From Haliclona indistincta (taxonomy: Eukaryota; Porifera; Demospongiae; Haplosclerida; Chalinidae): a DNA stretch of 64,000 nucleotides. This document shows, one piece after another, positions 13,900 to 25,327 of the stretch; the first letter of the stretch is position 1; every line of letters starts with the position of its first letter. The translations under genes and the position numbers were made by a program. Below the pieces are notes generated by a model. It ran no database searches, was not told where the DNA came from, and worked only from the letters and a program-made list of their open reading frames with translations. Location: contig OZ024791.1 in NCBI GenBank assembly GCA_964017065.1, positions 8,721,322-8,785,321 on the forward strand. Reading direction: 5' to 3'.

Positions 13900-15690
13900 T
13901 CATACACTCTGGTGAAGGTAGTCTTGATAGAGAGTTGACTATGAACAAGAGAACAAGGGGTTAAGTCAGCATGTCAGTAGTAAGGTAGATCTCATACCTT
14001 CCTTGCCTTGATGTGCTGTTCAATATAATCTCTCTGCTCTCTGAGTCGTGTTTTCTCTCTCCTGGTCAGTCGTGGTCTCACTCTACAGCAGGCACCATGC
14101 ATCTGATCGGTAGCTAGCTAGTGTATAAATAGAGACGTACTTGTGAGACCTATACCCAATGAATAAGAGCAGGCAGGAAACACCAATGATGACGACAAGA
14201 ACCAACAATTGAGTGGAGGCTGATTGACGACGAATAGACGGCTATAGAAGGACTGTTAGTCATGGGTGTGGTCAATGGGTGTGGTTATTACCGGTAGTAT
14301 CATGATTAGTAGCGAGGCAAGCACAGGTAGGAACAGACCGAGAGCATAGAAGAGGAGGGCATGACAACGAGTCGCCATATTAACACGACCAGCTTCACTA
14401 GAGAGACGGTGTGATAGTGTGATGGTGTGATAGTAGTGATGGTGTGATAGTAGTGATGGTGTGATAGTAGTGATGGTGATTCACTCACTCGTCCTCGTCT
14501 AGTCTTTGCTGTATGGTGGTGGACACCAGCTGAGAGTCTTTCTCAAGTGAATTGAGCGTCTTTTGAATATTATGATTCACGGCTCGCTCAATCTCCTTGC
14601 ACACCTCATCAATATGGTTCTCACAGCGTACATTCTGAAACAGCTAGCTGTTGACATTGCACACAGTGATAGGTATATTCACCTTTCCAGTGAGGTCAGG
14701 TACGAATATTGTAGGCATGTCAAACCCAGCTCTGTTCAACCCTGGTCTCTTGCAGAGTTCCTGAGTGATCTGCATCAGCACTCTCTGTCTGTCTCCCTCG
14801 GTACCGGCTGTGTCTGCCTTGCTCATGTAGAACCTCACTCTATCAGGATGCTCGTCATTGAGAGCCTCTGGAGGAGACATTAGCAACCTCCCTCTCTTCC
14901 AGTGCTATGTTCTATCTCGCTCACCAACTATGTTCAGCGTTCTCTTGCACAATGCCTGACCCAGTGGATCAAAGAACACAAAGATGAGGTCAGCTCTGTT
15001 CCCCAGCCAGCCTAGTGCCTGATCTACATCAAATGGATAGCTCATATCTCCATCCACTAGTCCCGGCGTATCAATGAATGTCACGAATGCAAAATTCTTG
15101 TGCTTCGAAGTAGCAATCTCTGTGCTGAGGTAGTCAACCACACCTAGTGAGAGATGATCGAGATGAGAGCAAGATTAACGCGATGATCCCAGCTAACCAT
15201 CTATCTGCTCCAGCTCTCTAAACTGCGGGAAGAGGTGTAGTGTGGCATTGCCCTATAGAACACACATTAATAAGTGCATTTGGCACCAGTTGTTGGCAGT
15301 AACCCACTGTCAGCGACTCTCTCTTCTTCCCGCTGGTTATTAGAGCGAATCCCTGTGTCTCTATGGCAACAGCTGTCCTCTGGACATGCTCCTCGATGTA
15401 CCAGTTGATGAACGAGCTCTTCCCCGCGGAATGGTTGCCAATCAGCAGGATCGTAATCTTCTTGCGCGGCATCAACAGAGACACTCCCACACTCTTACCT
15501 AGCTTCACTAGCCCTGCATGACCAGGATCGAGGCGACCAGCTGATCATAAATACACCAACATCATGACGTACCGTTGTCTTCGTCTGAGTACAGCTCGAG
15601 ACAGTCTCTGAGGATGCGTTCATTGATCGACATGGACGCAGTCTCTGCCGTGTTGGCAGCTGAGCGAGGCTGCTGCTTCTTGCGAGACAT
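13900..15690 (-). CDS. Dynamin/EHD-like GTPase with two C-terminal membrane segments
   Basis: Multi-exon gene of about 430 residues. The start at 15690 gives MSRKKQQPRSAANTAE. The GTPase domain has G1 GNHSAGKSS, G3 IDTPGLVDG and a G4-like YMSKAD; a helix-rich stretch (HIDEVCKEIERAVNHNIQKT) follows. Two hydrophobic segments lie close together near the C-terminus (ALLFYALGLFLPVLASLLIM and LLVLVVIIGVSCLLLFIGY). The tail is basic (RPRLTRREKTRLREQRDYIE), ending YQDYLHQSV. The DTPG context followed by DVDQALGWLGNRADLIFVFF resembles EHD proteins, but EHDs have an EH domain, not membrane helices. Such GTPases usually remodel membranes. The compartment and role here are unknown. I do not recognise a named vertebrate orthologue. 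Confidence 0.8.
14401..14486. repeat. GTGATGGTGTGATAGTA short tandem repeat
   Basis: Degenerate tandem copies of GTGATGGTGTGATAGTA in an intron of the GTPase gene. Similar strings occur in introns of the HECT gene (about 44167-44210 and 47166-47205). Confidence 0.7.
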
Positions 15691-16061
15691 TTTGCCAGCT
15701 AGCGAGCGCGAGGCGGGAAAATTCGAAACGGACACGCCTACTACTCACATTTACCACACCCAGGGCCCTTAGTGCAAAAAAATCATGCTGTAGACCCCTG
15801 CTGTAGACACTGGCTGTAGATCTAGTAATGTCAAGATTGGTATCGTGTTACTAATAATTATGAACACAATTAATAAATCAATGATTGGAATAATGGGTAC
15901 AGTACTAAAACATCACGTGAGCTGTGTGTGAGTAAAAATGGCTCAAAAAATTACCATAATGCATTAGTCGATAAGAAAGAGTTGTTGTGTGTTGTGCATG
16001 AGTATCTAGTAATAATGTCTGATTGCAAGCCACACTCCTACAGTATTAGAGACGATGAGCA
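15691..16061. other. Intergenic region between septin 3' end and GTPase 5' end
   Basis: A 371 bp gap between two minus-strand genes, holding the GTPase promoter and the septin 3' UTR. CTGTAGA is repeated three times near 15788-15822. No coding exon is visible. Confidence 0.5.
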
Positions 16062-17005
16062 TCAAACAGTGTCCGTCTGAGAGCCTCTGAGCTGAGCTTG
16101 CAGCATTGCCATCTGCCGACGCATATCCTCCAACTATAAGAGGAATAGTGACCGAGTGAAGAGAGATGATAGTGAAACACTCACTTCTCTCTCCTTTGCT
16201 CTAAGCACATCATCTTGCATGCCACCGCCAGCAACATTTGCAACAGCATCGGAGAATTCCATCTTCTGACCACCACTGAGAGAGAAGGAAAGTGACTTAG
16301 TGATTGTAATGTCATGGCGGCTTACCCTGATGCTGCTGCTGGTGATCCTTGCAACAATCGCTTCTTACGGAAGTTCTCATAATGGATATCTTGAGTATAG
16401 TCCTTGAGATCTTGCATGTGGGTACGAATGAGCATGTTACGCAGACGAATAAAGTCACAGTGGTCCTTGTTCTCAACTATGAGACATGAGAGCAGTCAGT
16501 GAGTGAGTGACAAGAGAAGTGACTTACTTTCAACCACACCCCATGGGTAGAGGCGTCCTCGCACCCTCTTGCCGCTCACCTCCAGCAGTGTGGTACTACC
16601 TACTACTGCAAATGGGATAGCATCCTACACAGAGAGAGAGACAAGCAGCTATAGGACATGCAGCAGTGGTACAGAGAGAGAGACAAGCAGCTATACAACA
16701 TGCTGCATTGGTATAGCTCTTACCCTCAGCTCCTTCACTTCAGGTAATTCTTCGTCCTCATCAATTTCGCCATTATATATATGGATGTCATTATCCATAA
16801 TCTCTTGCATTATCTGAGGGAGAGAGAGACTCACTCACTCACTCATGTTCATACTCAACATACCCTGGTCTTGAGTCTTCTGATCTCAGCTGGAGTAAGT
16901 GTGTCAGCCTTGGCAATGACAGGGATGATGTTGACAAGATGATGGAGCTCCTTCATGAACTGAATGTCTAGAGGCTTCAACCTAAGACAGTAACACAGCA
17001 GTTCG

Positions 17006-17036
<31 letters not shown>

Positions 17037-17977
17037 TACTCAGTGAAGTGGGTGCTTGTGCTTACCCGTGACCACAGGGATTGACAAAATAGAGACAGCA
17101 GTGCACACGATGGTCCTCGATATTGCGACGATTGAGACCACACTCATCACGGAAATAATGATCATATTGTTCATTGATATAGTCAATGATTGGCTGCCAA
17201 CTAGAGAGAGAGAGAGAGATATTAGCCATCACTAGCGCCTTCTTGTTTACCATTTTCTATTGTCTACAGCATCTCCAAACCCTGGAGTGTCCACCACAGT
17301 CAGACGTAGCTTAACTCCTTTCTCTTCAATGTCAACAGTGGTGGCATCTATTGTGACCGTTTGCTTGATACGTTCTGCAGAATGAGACACGCGCATACAT
17401 TGGAATGATCGGAATGCAAAGCTGTGCGGTCAGTGTGATGTACAATATGATATGAAGGATATGGATAGTACTACACTGTGTGTGTAGGAGTGAGTGACAC
17501 TCTAACATACTGTCATAACAAACACTCTGTAAACCATTTCTTGATGCAAGATTGTATGTTATGGGTGTGTGCTGCCTTTGAATGCATTGCATGCTGTACT
17601 TCCTGTTGTATGGCAGTTACCACGCCTACCTAGAGCTGGAGGACAATTCTTGGTGCCAAACAGGTTTGTTAGGAAGAGAGACCGTACCAAGGTGGATTTA
17701 CCCAAACCACTTTCACCTGCAAGCAAGAGAGAAAGAGATCAGCATAATCAGCAACAGGGCATGATGGTTGCTATGGAGAACAAGCTACAGACATACAACA
17801 CACACACATCCCGCCTTCTCCCAAAACTACAGCACAATCTCTCCCGACCCAGCCTATCTACACAGCTGGCTGGCTGGTCTAATCAACCTCACCTACAACC
17901 ACGAAGTTAAACTCGAATCCTTTCTTGACGGACTTCCTATGGGCGAGGAAGGGAAGATTGTGGAATCCCAGAGACAT
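16062..17977 (-). CDS. Septin, SEPT2 group
   Basis: Multi-exon gene; start ATG 17977-17975 gives [20 protein letters not shown]. The G1 motif [11 protein letters not shown], the G4 motif [13 protein letters not shown] and the septin-unique element ([12 protein letters not shown] type, near 16560) are all present. [20 protein letters not shown] and [20 protein letters not shown] are diagnostic of septins. The C-terminus is short and helical ([19 protein letters not shown]), like SEPT2/4/5 rather than the long coiled coil of SEPT7. Septins are GTP-binding filament proteins at the cell cortex, cytokinesis ring and cilium base. It is head-to-head with MED19 (301 bp between starts). Confidence 0.95.
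16627..16712. repeat. 43-bp direct duplication in a septin intron
   Basis: ACAGAGAGAGAGACAAGCAG and the following CTATA..ACATGC.GCA.TGGT occur twice in direct succession with a few mismatches. Confidence 0.8.
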
Positions 17978-18278
17978 GGTTGATGCAGCTACTAGTAGAG
18001 GACAGGAGACAGCACGGCTAGCACGAGAGAAAGGAAAAGATGGAGGTACAGGACAGCGCAGGAATGCGATAGCCGTACCGTATTGGTTCGTAATTGATCG
18101 TCAAACCGCTGACCGTGCCGTAAAAAGCCGAGTGACTCTTATTGACTGCACACCACTGTAATATTGCAATACTCAAAAAATAATCTCCGGATTCAGAAAC
18201 TTGCTTCTTTCTCTTTCTCGCCGTCATGAACTGCTGTTAGCTCTTGCTCGTGGTAACCAGCACACTGATCCTCTTCTC
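17978..18278. promoter_or_regulatory. Bidirectional promoter region, septin / MED19
   Basis: 301 bp between divergent start codons. GC-richer in its left half, with no TATA box near either start. An open frame continues in-phase upstream of the chosen MED19 Met to about 18201 but lacks an earlier ATG. Confidence 0.5.
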
Positions 18279-18690
18279 ATGGATGCTACTAACCAAGGCG
18301 CCATGACCTTCTTTATGCCTGTTGGTCGTCCAGCTGAACCGCACCTACACATACCTGCTGGGCACCAAGTGACGGCTACGTCCACAGGGTTTGGTACGAT
18401 GAGACCACAGTTCGTCGAGCCTCGCCCTCCTACTGTACAGTTGTATCTGTGTGACAGCGGCACAGGTAATGCTGCTTCACACCTCTCTGCATGTTGATGG
18501 TGCATATCTGCCACAGATGGAGGACGAGAGGTAGAGGAGAAAGTGAGGGAGAAGGTATCATCGATGAATCTGCTGCAGCAGTGCTACAAGACTCTCACCG
18601 ACAAGAAGATCAAGGACAAGCTCAGTTCATTCTTACCTGACGTCCCTGGTACACGCATACATGATAACCACATGCAGTCACTCTACTCTC

Positions 18691-18764
<74 letters not shown>

Positions 18765-18797
18765 CCCCCTCTCTCTCTCCCCCTCTCTCTCTCTCTC

Positions 18798-18841
<44 letters not shown>

Positions 18842-19880
18842 CCCTCTCTCTCTCTCCCTCTATCTCTAGGTGAGTTTGACACGGCTGCTGACACACCTGA
18901 TAGCATGTGAGCTAGTGCTGCTGATCTATACATACTAATTGATGCTATATACTCACAGGTTGAGGACGCTCATTGACCGACCACCCATCGGTGGACGAGA
19001 CTTCCTTCCACTCTCCGAGCAGAGCCTACTAGGGTTTAGACTCCACCCAGGAGCAGTAAGTCACACCCTCTATTGTCACTCTTCTCTTCACTAACACGCT
19101 CTGTAGCTACCTGAGCAGTATCGTCTGGACCCATTCTCCGGAGATACTCACCACCATCACCACCACAAGAAGAAGAAGAAGAAGCACAAGCACCAACACA
19201 TTGATAGGGAAGACTCTACAGCACTGGACAACTACTCTCCACCATCGACCCATCCACACAGCCCTCCTGTTGATCCTTGCTCCTTCATCAAGGCTGAACA
19301 GACGGCTAACTTCTTCCGCCCTCACTCAGAGCACCATCCCACCATCTCCATCCCTCATCACGCACCCAACCCCGTTCAAGTTGCGTTCCCTCAAACACAC
19401 ACACTTGTGGCAAGTCATTCAAGTCTACTGACCTCCGCACAGCAGTCTAGCGTCATACGAGGGGCACCAATGATGATGGGTAAGTGTACATCCATTGCTT
19501 GGTCCTGACCGGGATCTTGTATTCTATCTCTTATCTCAGCTGCCATGCCGCATCAGTTAGCCAGTGTTAGTAGTGTGCAGGTCTTATCGTCAGAACAAGC
19601 TCGACATTCACAGGAGAAGAAGAAAAAGGTTAGTACGTGTTGCTGTGTGTGCTGCACTATGGCTCCATTGTAGAAACGGCACCAAGAGAATGGGGAAGGA
19701 GGCTTAACTAAGAAGAAGAAAAAGAAGGATAGGGACAAGAAGAAAAAGAAGCATCATCAGGAGACATCTATCCCCCAGTCTGTCATTGGAGGAGGGCCGC
19801 CACCTCTCATACCATCCTACCAGCCGCCACCATCTTTAACACAGCCACCTGCTGTGCAACGCCCTCCTCCACACATGTAG
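18279..19880 (+). CDS. MED19: Mediator subunit 19
   Basis: Multi-exon. The start at 18279 (MDATNQGAMTFFMP) is the first in-frame ATG. The core (VSSMNLLQQCYKTLTDKKIK, DKLSSFLPDVPGEFD, LRTLIDRPPIGGRDFLPLSE, LLGFRLHPGALPEQYRLDPF) matches the MED19 fold that docks on the Mediator head. It is followed by lysine- and histidine-rich blocks (HHHHHHKKKKKKHKH, KKKKKDRDKKKKKK) and a proline tail ending PPPHM. Basic tails are typical of MED19. Mediator links activators to RNA polymerase II in the nucleus. One intron is a CT array (18690-18866) that runs to the acceptor at 18869. The stop at 19880 is 69 bp from the RPUSD4 stop on the other strand. Confidence 0.93.
18690..18866. repeat. (CT)n microsatellite in a MED19 intron
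   Basis: About 175 bp of CT with CCCC interruptions, on the MED19 sense strand, ending at the acceptor ATCTCTAG before the exon encoding GEFDTAAD. Confidence 0.95.
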
Positions 19881-19892
19881 CAATATTATAGA

Positions 19893-19904
19893 TTTATTAA
19901 TAAA
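19893..19904. terminator. Palindromic dual poly(A) signal, TTTATTAATAAA
   Basis: TTTATT (minus-strand AATAAA, 52 bp past the RPUSD4 stop) directly abuts AATAAA (plus strand, 13 bp past the MED19 stop). One 12-base palindrome could serve both convergent genes. Confidence 0.65.
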
Positions 19905-19949
19905 TTTGTTTTTTTGTAAATTCACCAATATTATAAATAGATGAGTTTA

Positions 19950-21153
19950 TCATTTTTTATGAGTTAGTGAGGGTAACTTCAATCTGAGACCTGTTGCAGC
20001 TCTTATGAAATGATCAGGTAAAGGAGCTGTGATGATGATGGGGTCCCCTTCATCCTGAGGGACCACTAGCTGGTACGCATGGAGATACACAAATGCTCTG
20101 TTGTAACCCTTTGTACTACCGATGGCAGTCATTTTGTTGTTGATCAGTTTAGAGAGACGGAAGATAGGTCCGGCAAACTTGTAGTCCCCGAGGACCGGGC
20201 AGAGAATGCCATCAGCAAGATGGACTCTGATCTGGTGCTTGAATCCTGTCACTGGCTTGACCTCCAGCAAGGAACAGGTATCGGTCCTACTCAGCTCTTT
20301 ATAATCAGTCCTTGCTAGCTGTACATTTCCTGACAGTGTACGACCAACAAGCTCCTGCATGGAGTCGAGAAGGATATAAGGTGTGCGACTACTTACCTTG
20401 GTGAAAAGACCGCTCTTGTCCTGTCTCAGAACAACCTGTGTTGATGATGATGAGTGAAATAATAATTATGACACATGACTGACCCTGTGCATACTACCCT
20501 TGCCAGTGGTAGATGTGTTCTTCACTCCAATTGGTATCTGTATGGAACCTGTTGACATGAGTTACTACACAACAACACACTCTCTGCACTCTCACCTTTG
20601 CTGTGCTCAGGACTGCCCACTGTTATAGCCCTGTAGATACACACACACCCACACCACTCTCTCTTTCTCCATATAGCAGCACTTACCAGTATTTTTTGAT
20701 GATTTTATGTTCCTTGAAGAGTGCTGCTATTCTCTTGGCAGCAGCAGCATGCCTGGTCATCAGTACAATACCAGATGTGTTCCTATAGTGGTACACACAT
20801 ATACCCTACATGGTGGTAACTATCGTACTTATCAATCCGATGAGCAAGATGAAGACCCTCATTATTATTTCCTTGTATCAATGGTAGCTTGTTCATTAAT
20901 TCATCCGTCACTCCTGGACCCCCTGATAGCGGCATGTGGATCATGAGGTATCGAACAATCTCTCACTCACCATGTACAGCCACTCCGGGTGGCTTATTCA
21001 CAGCTACCAGGTCCTCTACAATAACAACACACTATTGTAATGGATGCCAAAGACAGACCAGAACTAACCATTCTTGTACAGAATAATCTTCTCCGGCACA
21101 ACTGGCGTTTGTCTCATCGCCATCAACAAGGCTCGCTTGCTTGCAACAGCCAT
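19950..21153 (-). CDS. RPUSD4: RluA-family pseudouridine synthase, RPUSD4-like
   Basis: Multi-exon. The start at 21153 gives MAVASKRALLMAMRQTPVVP, then EKIILYKN. Downstream come VHGGPGVTDELMNKLP, LHLAHRIDKNTSGIVLMTRH, EHKIIKKYWAITVGSPEHSK and GFKHQIRVHLADGILCPVLG. HRIDKNTSG is the catalytic motif of the RluA family, with Asp attacking the uracil. HGGPGV and KKYWAITV favour RPUSD4, which modifies mitochondrial rRNA, tRNA and mRNA. A mitochondrial presequence is not obvious from the short basic start. The final exons encode PITGF/GFKHQ-type motif II and end KLPSLTHKK. Other RPUSD members cannot be fully excluded. Confidence 0.85.
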
Positions 21154-21253
21154 GCTGGTAGGCGGGGTTAATGTCGGAGGAGTGGCTCAAGCAAAACTAT
21201 ACAAAAATTAATTGCTAACAAAATAAAAATTTAAATAAAATTTTATACAATAT

Positions 21254-22216
21254 CTAGAGATCTTTTTCTGTCACACGCGGGTTCGTGACGTCATGTCCTT
21301 CCTTCCTAACCTTGAGAGAGAAATTGACAGGAGCATATCCCTGTGTGGTTGAGCTGAGCGACACTACGTCCACTGAAGGAATGCAGTAATGCTGCAAGGT
21401 GTCCTTGCGTATTCCTCCACTTGCCTCCACTATCAGATGAGGGTAGGTCTGCTTCAGAGCTTGCGACGCCTTCACCAGGGCTCCTGGCTCAAAATTATCC
21501 AGCATGACAATATCAGCACTGGCTTCAGCAGCCTCCCTGGCCTCAGCTAGCTGACGGCACTCCACCTCTATCTTCATGCTGAATCCAGCAACTTTACGAG
21601 CTGCTCTAACAGCTTCACCCACCCCACCTGTTGACCATATATGGTTATCCTTTAGCATGATCATCGAGGACAGGTCATATCGGTGCAGTGAGACTCCGCC
21701 TACTAACAGAGCATACTTCTCTACTGCTCTAAACCCAGGAGTAGTCTTCCTAGTACCAGCAACCTGTCCCTCCCAGCCCAGCTTCCTGGCAGTGTCAGCT
21801 AGCTCCCTAGCATGTGTAGCCACACCACTAGCTCTAGTCAGGATGTTGAGTGCTGTTCGCTCTCCCTGCAGCAACCGGTTGACAGGACCAGTCACAGTAG
21901 CTACACAGCACACGGGTTGTAGCACATCTCCCTCCTGATAACCCCAGGATACGGTGCAGCCAACCTCCTCAAAGATCATATTGAAGAAAGGCACTCCACA
22001 CAGCACACCTGGACTCTTGCACAGCAGTGACGCCTGTTCTGTACGAGTGCCAACCACGTAGCCACCATAATCAAACGAAGGAATGTCCTCCTGCAACCAT
22101 CCACGGATCATCTCTCTGCTGTGCGCTGGAAGAAGGTCACAGTACGAGTGATGAGCCATGCTGCGAAGTTCCTTATGGTGGGCGTGGTCAATGTGGGTGG
22201 GCGCTGTCTGTTTCAT
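21254..22216 (-). CDS. QPRT: Quinolinate phosphoribosyltransferase (nicotinate-nucleotide pyrophosphorylase, carboxylating)
   Basis: Single-exon frame of 320 residues, near the family length of about 300. Hallmarks: [20 protein letters not shown] (about 67-86), [40 protein letters not shown] with the substrate-binding Arg/Lys, [28 protein letters not shown] and VEASGGI near the C-terminus. The enzyme makes nicotinate mononucleotide from quinolinate and PRPP, the entry step of de novo NAD synthesis. The start may be the second Met ([20 protein letters not shown]), since the first 19 residues lack family similarity. It has no introns. Its start lies 189 bp from the divergent TBC1D10 start. Confidence 0.97.
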   Translation of the reverse strand: MKQTAPTHIDHAHHKELRSMAHHSYCDLLPAHSREMIRGWLQEDIPSFDYGGYVVGTRTEQASLLCKSPGVLCGVPFFNMIFEEVGCTVSWGYQEGDVLQPVCCVATVTGPVNRLLQGERTALNILTRASGVATHARELADTARKLGWEGQVAGTRKTTPGFRAVEKYALLVGGVSLHRYDLSSMIMLKDNHIWSTGGVGEAVRAARKVAGFSMKIEVECRQLAEAREAAEASADIVMLDNFEPGALVKASQALKQTYPHLIVEASGGIRKDTLQHYCIPSVDVVSLSSTTQGYAPVNFSLKVRKEGHDVTNPRVTEKDL

Positions 22217-22405
22217 GAAGAGCTCGTTATCACATCACACTAGCAAAGGTCAACGCGTTCATTGCCTTACTCTGGCTCTTAGTGATCTACTAGCAACTAC
22301 TGCCTGTTGCTTGGCGGCTACACTCCTGTTATCCTCAAGGTAGTGGAAGCCACCTATCTACTCGCTGTGACGAAACTGCTTACATCATTCTCTTGTTCCG
22401 TCTAG
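22217..22405. promoter_or_regulatory. Bidirectional promoter region, QPRT / TBC1D10-like
   Basis: 189 bp between divergent start codons. A TCTAG acceptor-like sequence just before the TBC1D10 ATG suggests its 5' UTR may be spliced. Confidence 0.5.
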
Positions 22406-24273
22406 ATGGTTGACGTTGCCAAGAAAGGCGCTGGCGTGTCCGTCATCGTTAAACCACTGAGCTCCTCTGACATGGACCCTTCTGCTGTGAACCAGGAAAG
22501 TGTCGAGGACACGAGGACCAACAAGAGGGAAGAGGATCACTATGGCTTCTATAGAGAACAAGAAGAGCAGCATAACTAGTGAGTGGGTGAGGGAGATAGC
22601 TGAGTGAGTAGTGTTTGCTTTCACAAGGACTGTCATTGAATGCACAGCACCACAAACACTACACATTGTGATGTTTTCATAATGCTATCTTTACCTGAGA
22701 ATGTTCTATGGTTGTTGTTGTTGACTAAGTACACTCAGAGAGTGTTTGTGTATGATGCTAATGGACTATCCCTCCTGCAGTGATCCTCTCATGACAGTAG
22801 CTAAAACTAGAGAGAGAGAAGAGAAATGGTTAGAGATGTTGGATAACTGGAAGTATTGGATGGAGAAGAAGACCTCTAAGGTGAGTGAATGAGTAGGAGT
22901 TGCTGCTGTTGACACCATGGTGCATGACAGGTAAAGGAGAGATGCCGTAAGGGTATACCAGACTCACTAAGAGGGAGGATCTGGATGAAGATATCAGGAG
23001 CTAGTGATCTTATGGAACAGAATGAAGGATGTTTTGAGGTGAGTAGAGCTATATTAAGGATAGTGTGAGTCATTCTTGTGCACAGAAACTCACAAAAGAA
23101 CCAGACTCAGAAATCGTGATTCATGTCATTGATAAGGACCTCGACAGAACATTTCCAACCCACGTTCTATTCGCTAAGAAAGGAGCTCAAGGGTGTGTGT
23201 ACCTGATCATGTACTTGTCAATAATGCATTGTCCTACTACAGTCAAACTGACCTCAGACTGGTCCTCAAAGCATACGCTATGTACAACAAGAAGACTGGA
23301 TACTGTCAGGTAGGAGAGGTGTATAGCTGTGTGTTACTGTCCCTATCCCCATCTTCAGGCAATGGCTCCTGTGGCTGCTACACTACTAATGCACATGCCT
23401 GCTGAGGTAACTTACAGCAACCATGTGCTGACTATAGCTTCTCTCTCCCTCTCCTCATAGCATGCATTCTGGTGTCTAGTACAAATCTGTGAGCAGTATC
23501 TACCAGGCTACTATAGTCCTGGTCTGGTAGGTGTGGTCTCGATTCCTCCTAACCTAGCTTGCTCTCTCTCTCTTGCTTAGCATGCATTTCAAATTGATGC
23601 TCGGATTCTGAAAGACCTAGTTGCTAAATACATTCCCAACATTGGAAAATTTCTTGATGTCAGTAATAGACACACTGGTACTACTGGTTCATGCAGTATC
23701 TCCTCTCTCTCTCTCTCTATAGTCAAAACTCCCGCCCACTAGTCCTAATGAAGTCAGCAAGGGACTGGACCCTGTCCTTTACTGCACTGAATGGTTCATG
23801 AGTATCTTCTCACGGTCCCTGCCTTGGCCCACAGTCCTCAGAGTATGGGACATGTTCTTTTTTGAGGGCATGAAAGTCCAGTTTAAAGTTGCTCTGGCAC
23901 TGCTTAATCTCACATTCAGTCGGCCGCAGATACGGGAGGAATGCCCCAGGTAACTCTGGAGGCATTGTCAGTTTGTAATATCACACTATCTGTTGTGCAG
24001 TTTCATTGAAGTTACTAGAAAGTTGAAAAATCTACCCAGTGAGGTTACTCATGAAGAGGTCCTAATCTCTGAGGTAACTAGCTAACCATGCATGCACAGA
24101 TATCATCCCTAGCATCTGTTCAGGTACTCAATTTTCGTCTCACTACTAAAGAACTAAAGCAGCAACACTTTGCGCAAGCTGACATGCACTTCAGCGGCGA
24201 GAGAGTACGTGCAATGCAACTACAGGCTCGAAGAAGAAGCGCAGCACCGTCAGAATATACATCAGATTATTAG
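22406..24273 (+). CDS. TBC1D10: TBC1D10-type Rab GTPase-activating protein
   Basis: Multi-exon. An N-terminal acidic stretch ([16 protein letters not shown]) is followed by [20 protein letters not shown] and the TBC domain: [36 protein letters not shown] (Arg finger), [20 protein letters not shown] (Gln finger), [29 protein letters not shown] motif and [20 protein letters not shown]. Both catalytic fingers are intact, so active GAP function is expected. The family acts on Rab35 and Rab27 in recycling and secretion. The C-terminus is short, ending APSEYTSDY, without the long tail of vertebrate EPI64. KTI12 starts 168 bp downstream on the same strand. Confidence 0.92.
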
Positions 24274-24440
24274 CTCTCTCTCTCTCTCATTCCTTACTCT
24301 TTTCACTCCTCTTAGCACTAATTCACTTGAACTCCATGTATGTACATGTGCCTGCATTCCAGTCTTCTCTTGCGTCAGGTGTTATTTGCAATAACTATGT
24401 GATAATACATTATACTTCTCAGCTAGCCACGCCCATCACC

Positions 24441-25265
24441 ATGCCCCTCGTGGTAGTCACTGGATTGCCTTGTTCAGGCAAAACGACGCGAGCAGAGCAG
24501 CTGGCTGACCTGTTTTGTCGGGAGAAGAGAGAAGTGCACGTGATCCAGGATGACTACTCGGCGTTGGACGGCAGAAATGCTGTATATTCGTCTTCTCAAG
24601 TGGAGAAGATGGCGCGCGGCTCGCTCAAGTCTCGTGTCGAGCGAGTGCTGACCAGCGATAACGTGGTGTTACTGGACTCGCTCAACTACATCAAGGGATT
24701 CCGCTACGAGTTATACTGCATGTCCAAACACTTGGACAGCACTCACTGCATCGTGTACTGCGGTACACCTGTCGAGACTGCACGCGAGTGGAACGAGGGC
24801 CGCTCGCGCGAGCACTACTCGAGTGAGGTGTTTGAAGCTCTTGTAATGCGATTCGAGACTCCAGACTCGAGAAATCGCTGGGACAATCCATTGTTTGTGC
24901 TGTATCCAACAGATGAGCTGCCCTGCAGTGAGTTAGTGGATGCATTGCTGCACAGGAAAGCTCCTCCTCCAAACCAATCCACTCAGTCACAACCTCTTTC
25001 CTCCGCTAACTTCCTCCATGAACTGGACAGACAGACTCAAAGCATAGTGAGTCACGTGCTTGATCTGCAGCACCAGGGACTGGTAGGTGGTAGCTTAGCT
25101 GTTCCTGGCACACAGGAGAAGCTGTGTCTTCATCGTGAAGTACCCATGGCTGAGCTAAGAAGAGCACGCAGGCAGTTCATCACCTACACTAAGCTCCACC
25201 CAGTCAATAATATTGAACTAATTCCGACACTTTTTGTTCAGTATCTCAAAAATACAATACAATGA
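24441..25265 (+). CDS. KTI12: KTI12, Elongator-associated P-loop protein
   Basis: Intronless frame of 274 residues from MPLVVVTGLPCSGKTTRAEQ. The P-loop GLPCSGKTT lies at residues 8-16. The family motifs VHVIQDDYS, LLDSLNYIKGFRYELYC and FVLYP follow. A C-terminal helical domain carries AELRRARRQFITYTKLHP near its end. KTI12 is a tRNA-binding ATPase that assists Elongator in wobble-uridine modification; it is related to PSTK, but the C-terminal domain fits KTI12. The long upstream extension of the same frame (from 24327) overlaps the TBC1D10 3' UTR and lacks similarity, so 24441 is preferred. Its stop lies 62 bp from the stop of gelsolin copy D. Confidence 0.95.
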   Translation: MPLVVVTGLPCSGKTTRAEQLADLFCREKREVHVIQDDYSALDGRNAVYSSSQVEKMARGSLKSRVERVLTSDNVVLLDSLNYIKGFRYELYCMSKHLDSTHCIVYCGTPVETAREWNEGRSREHYSSEVFEALVMRFETPDSRNRWDNPLFVLYPTDELPCSELVDALLHRKAPPPNQSTQSQPLSSANFLHELDRQTQSIVSHVLDLQHQGLVGGSLAVPGTQEKLCLHREVPMAELRRARRQFITYTKLHPVNNIELIPTLFVQYLKNTIQ

Positions 25266-25327
25266 CAGCTCTAAAACTAACTAAAAATGTATTTTACTTT
25301 TGTCATCAACTGCATGTTGCACAATAA

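Noticed and set aside
24327..24440. 38-residue N-terminal extension of KTI12
   Set aside because: It overlaps the TBC1D10 3' UTR and has no family similarity. The conserved protein starts MPLVVVTGLP.
22406..25265. TBC1D10 and KTI12 as an operon
   Set aside because: The same-strand gap of 168 bp is suggestive, but no trans-splice signal can be shown from the sequence, and short gaps are usual here.
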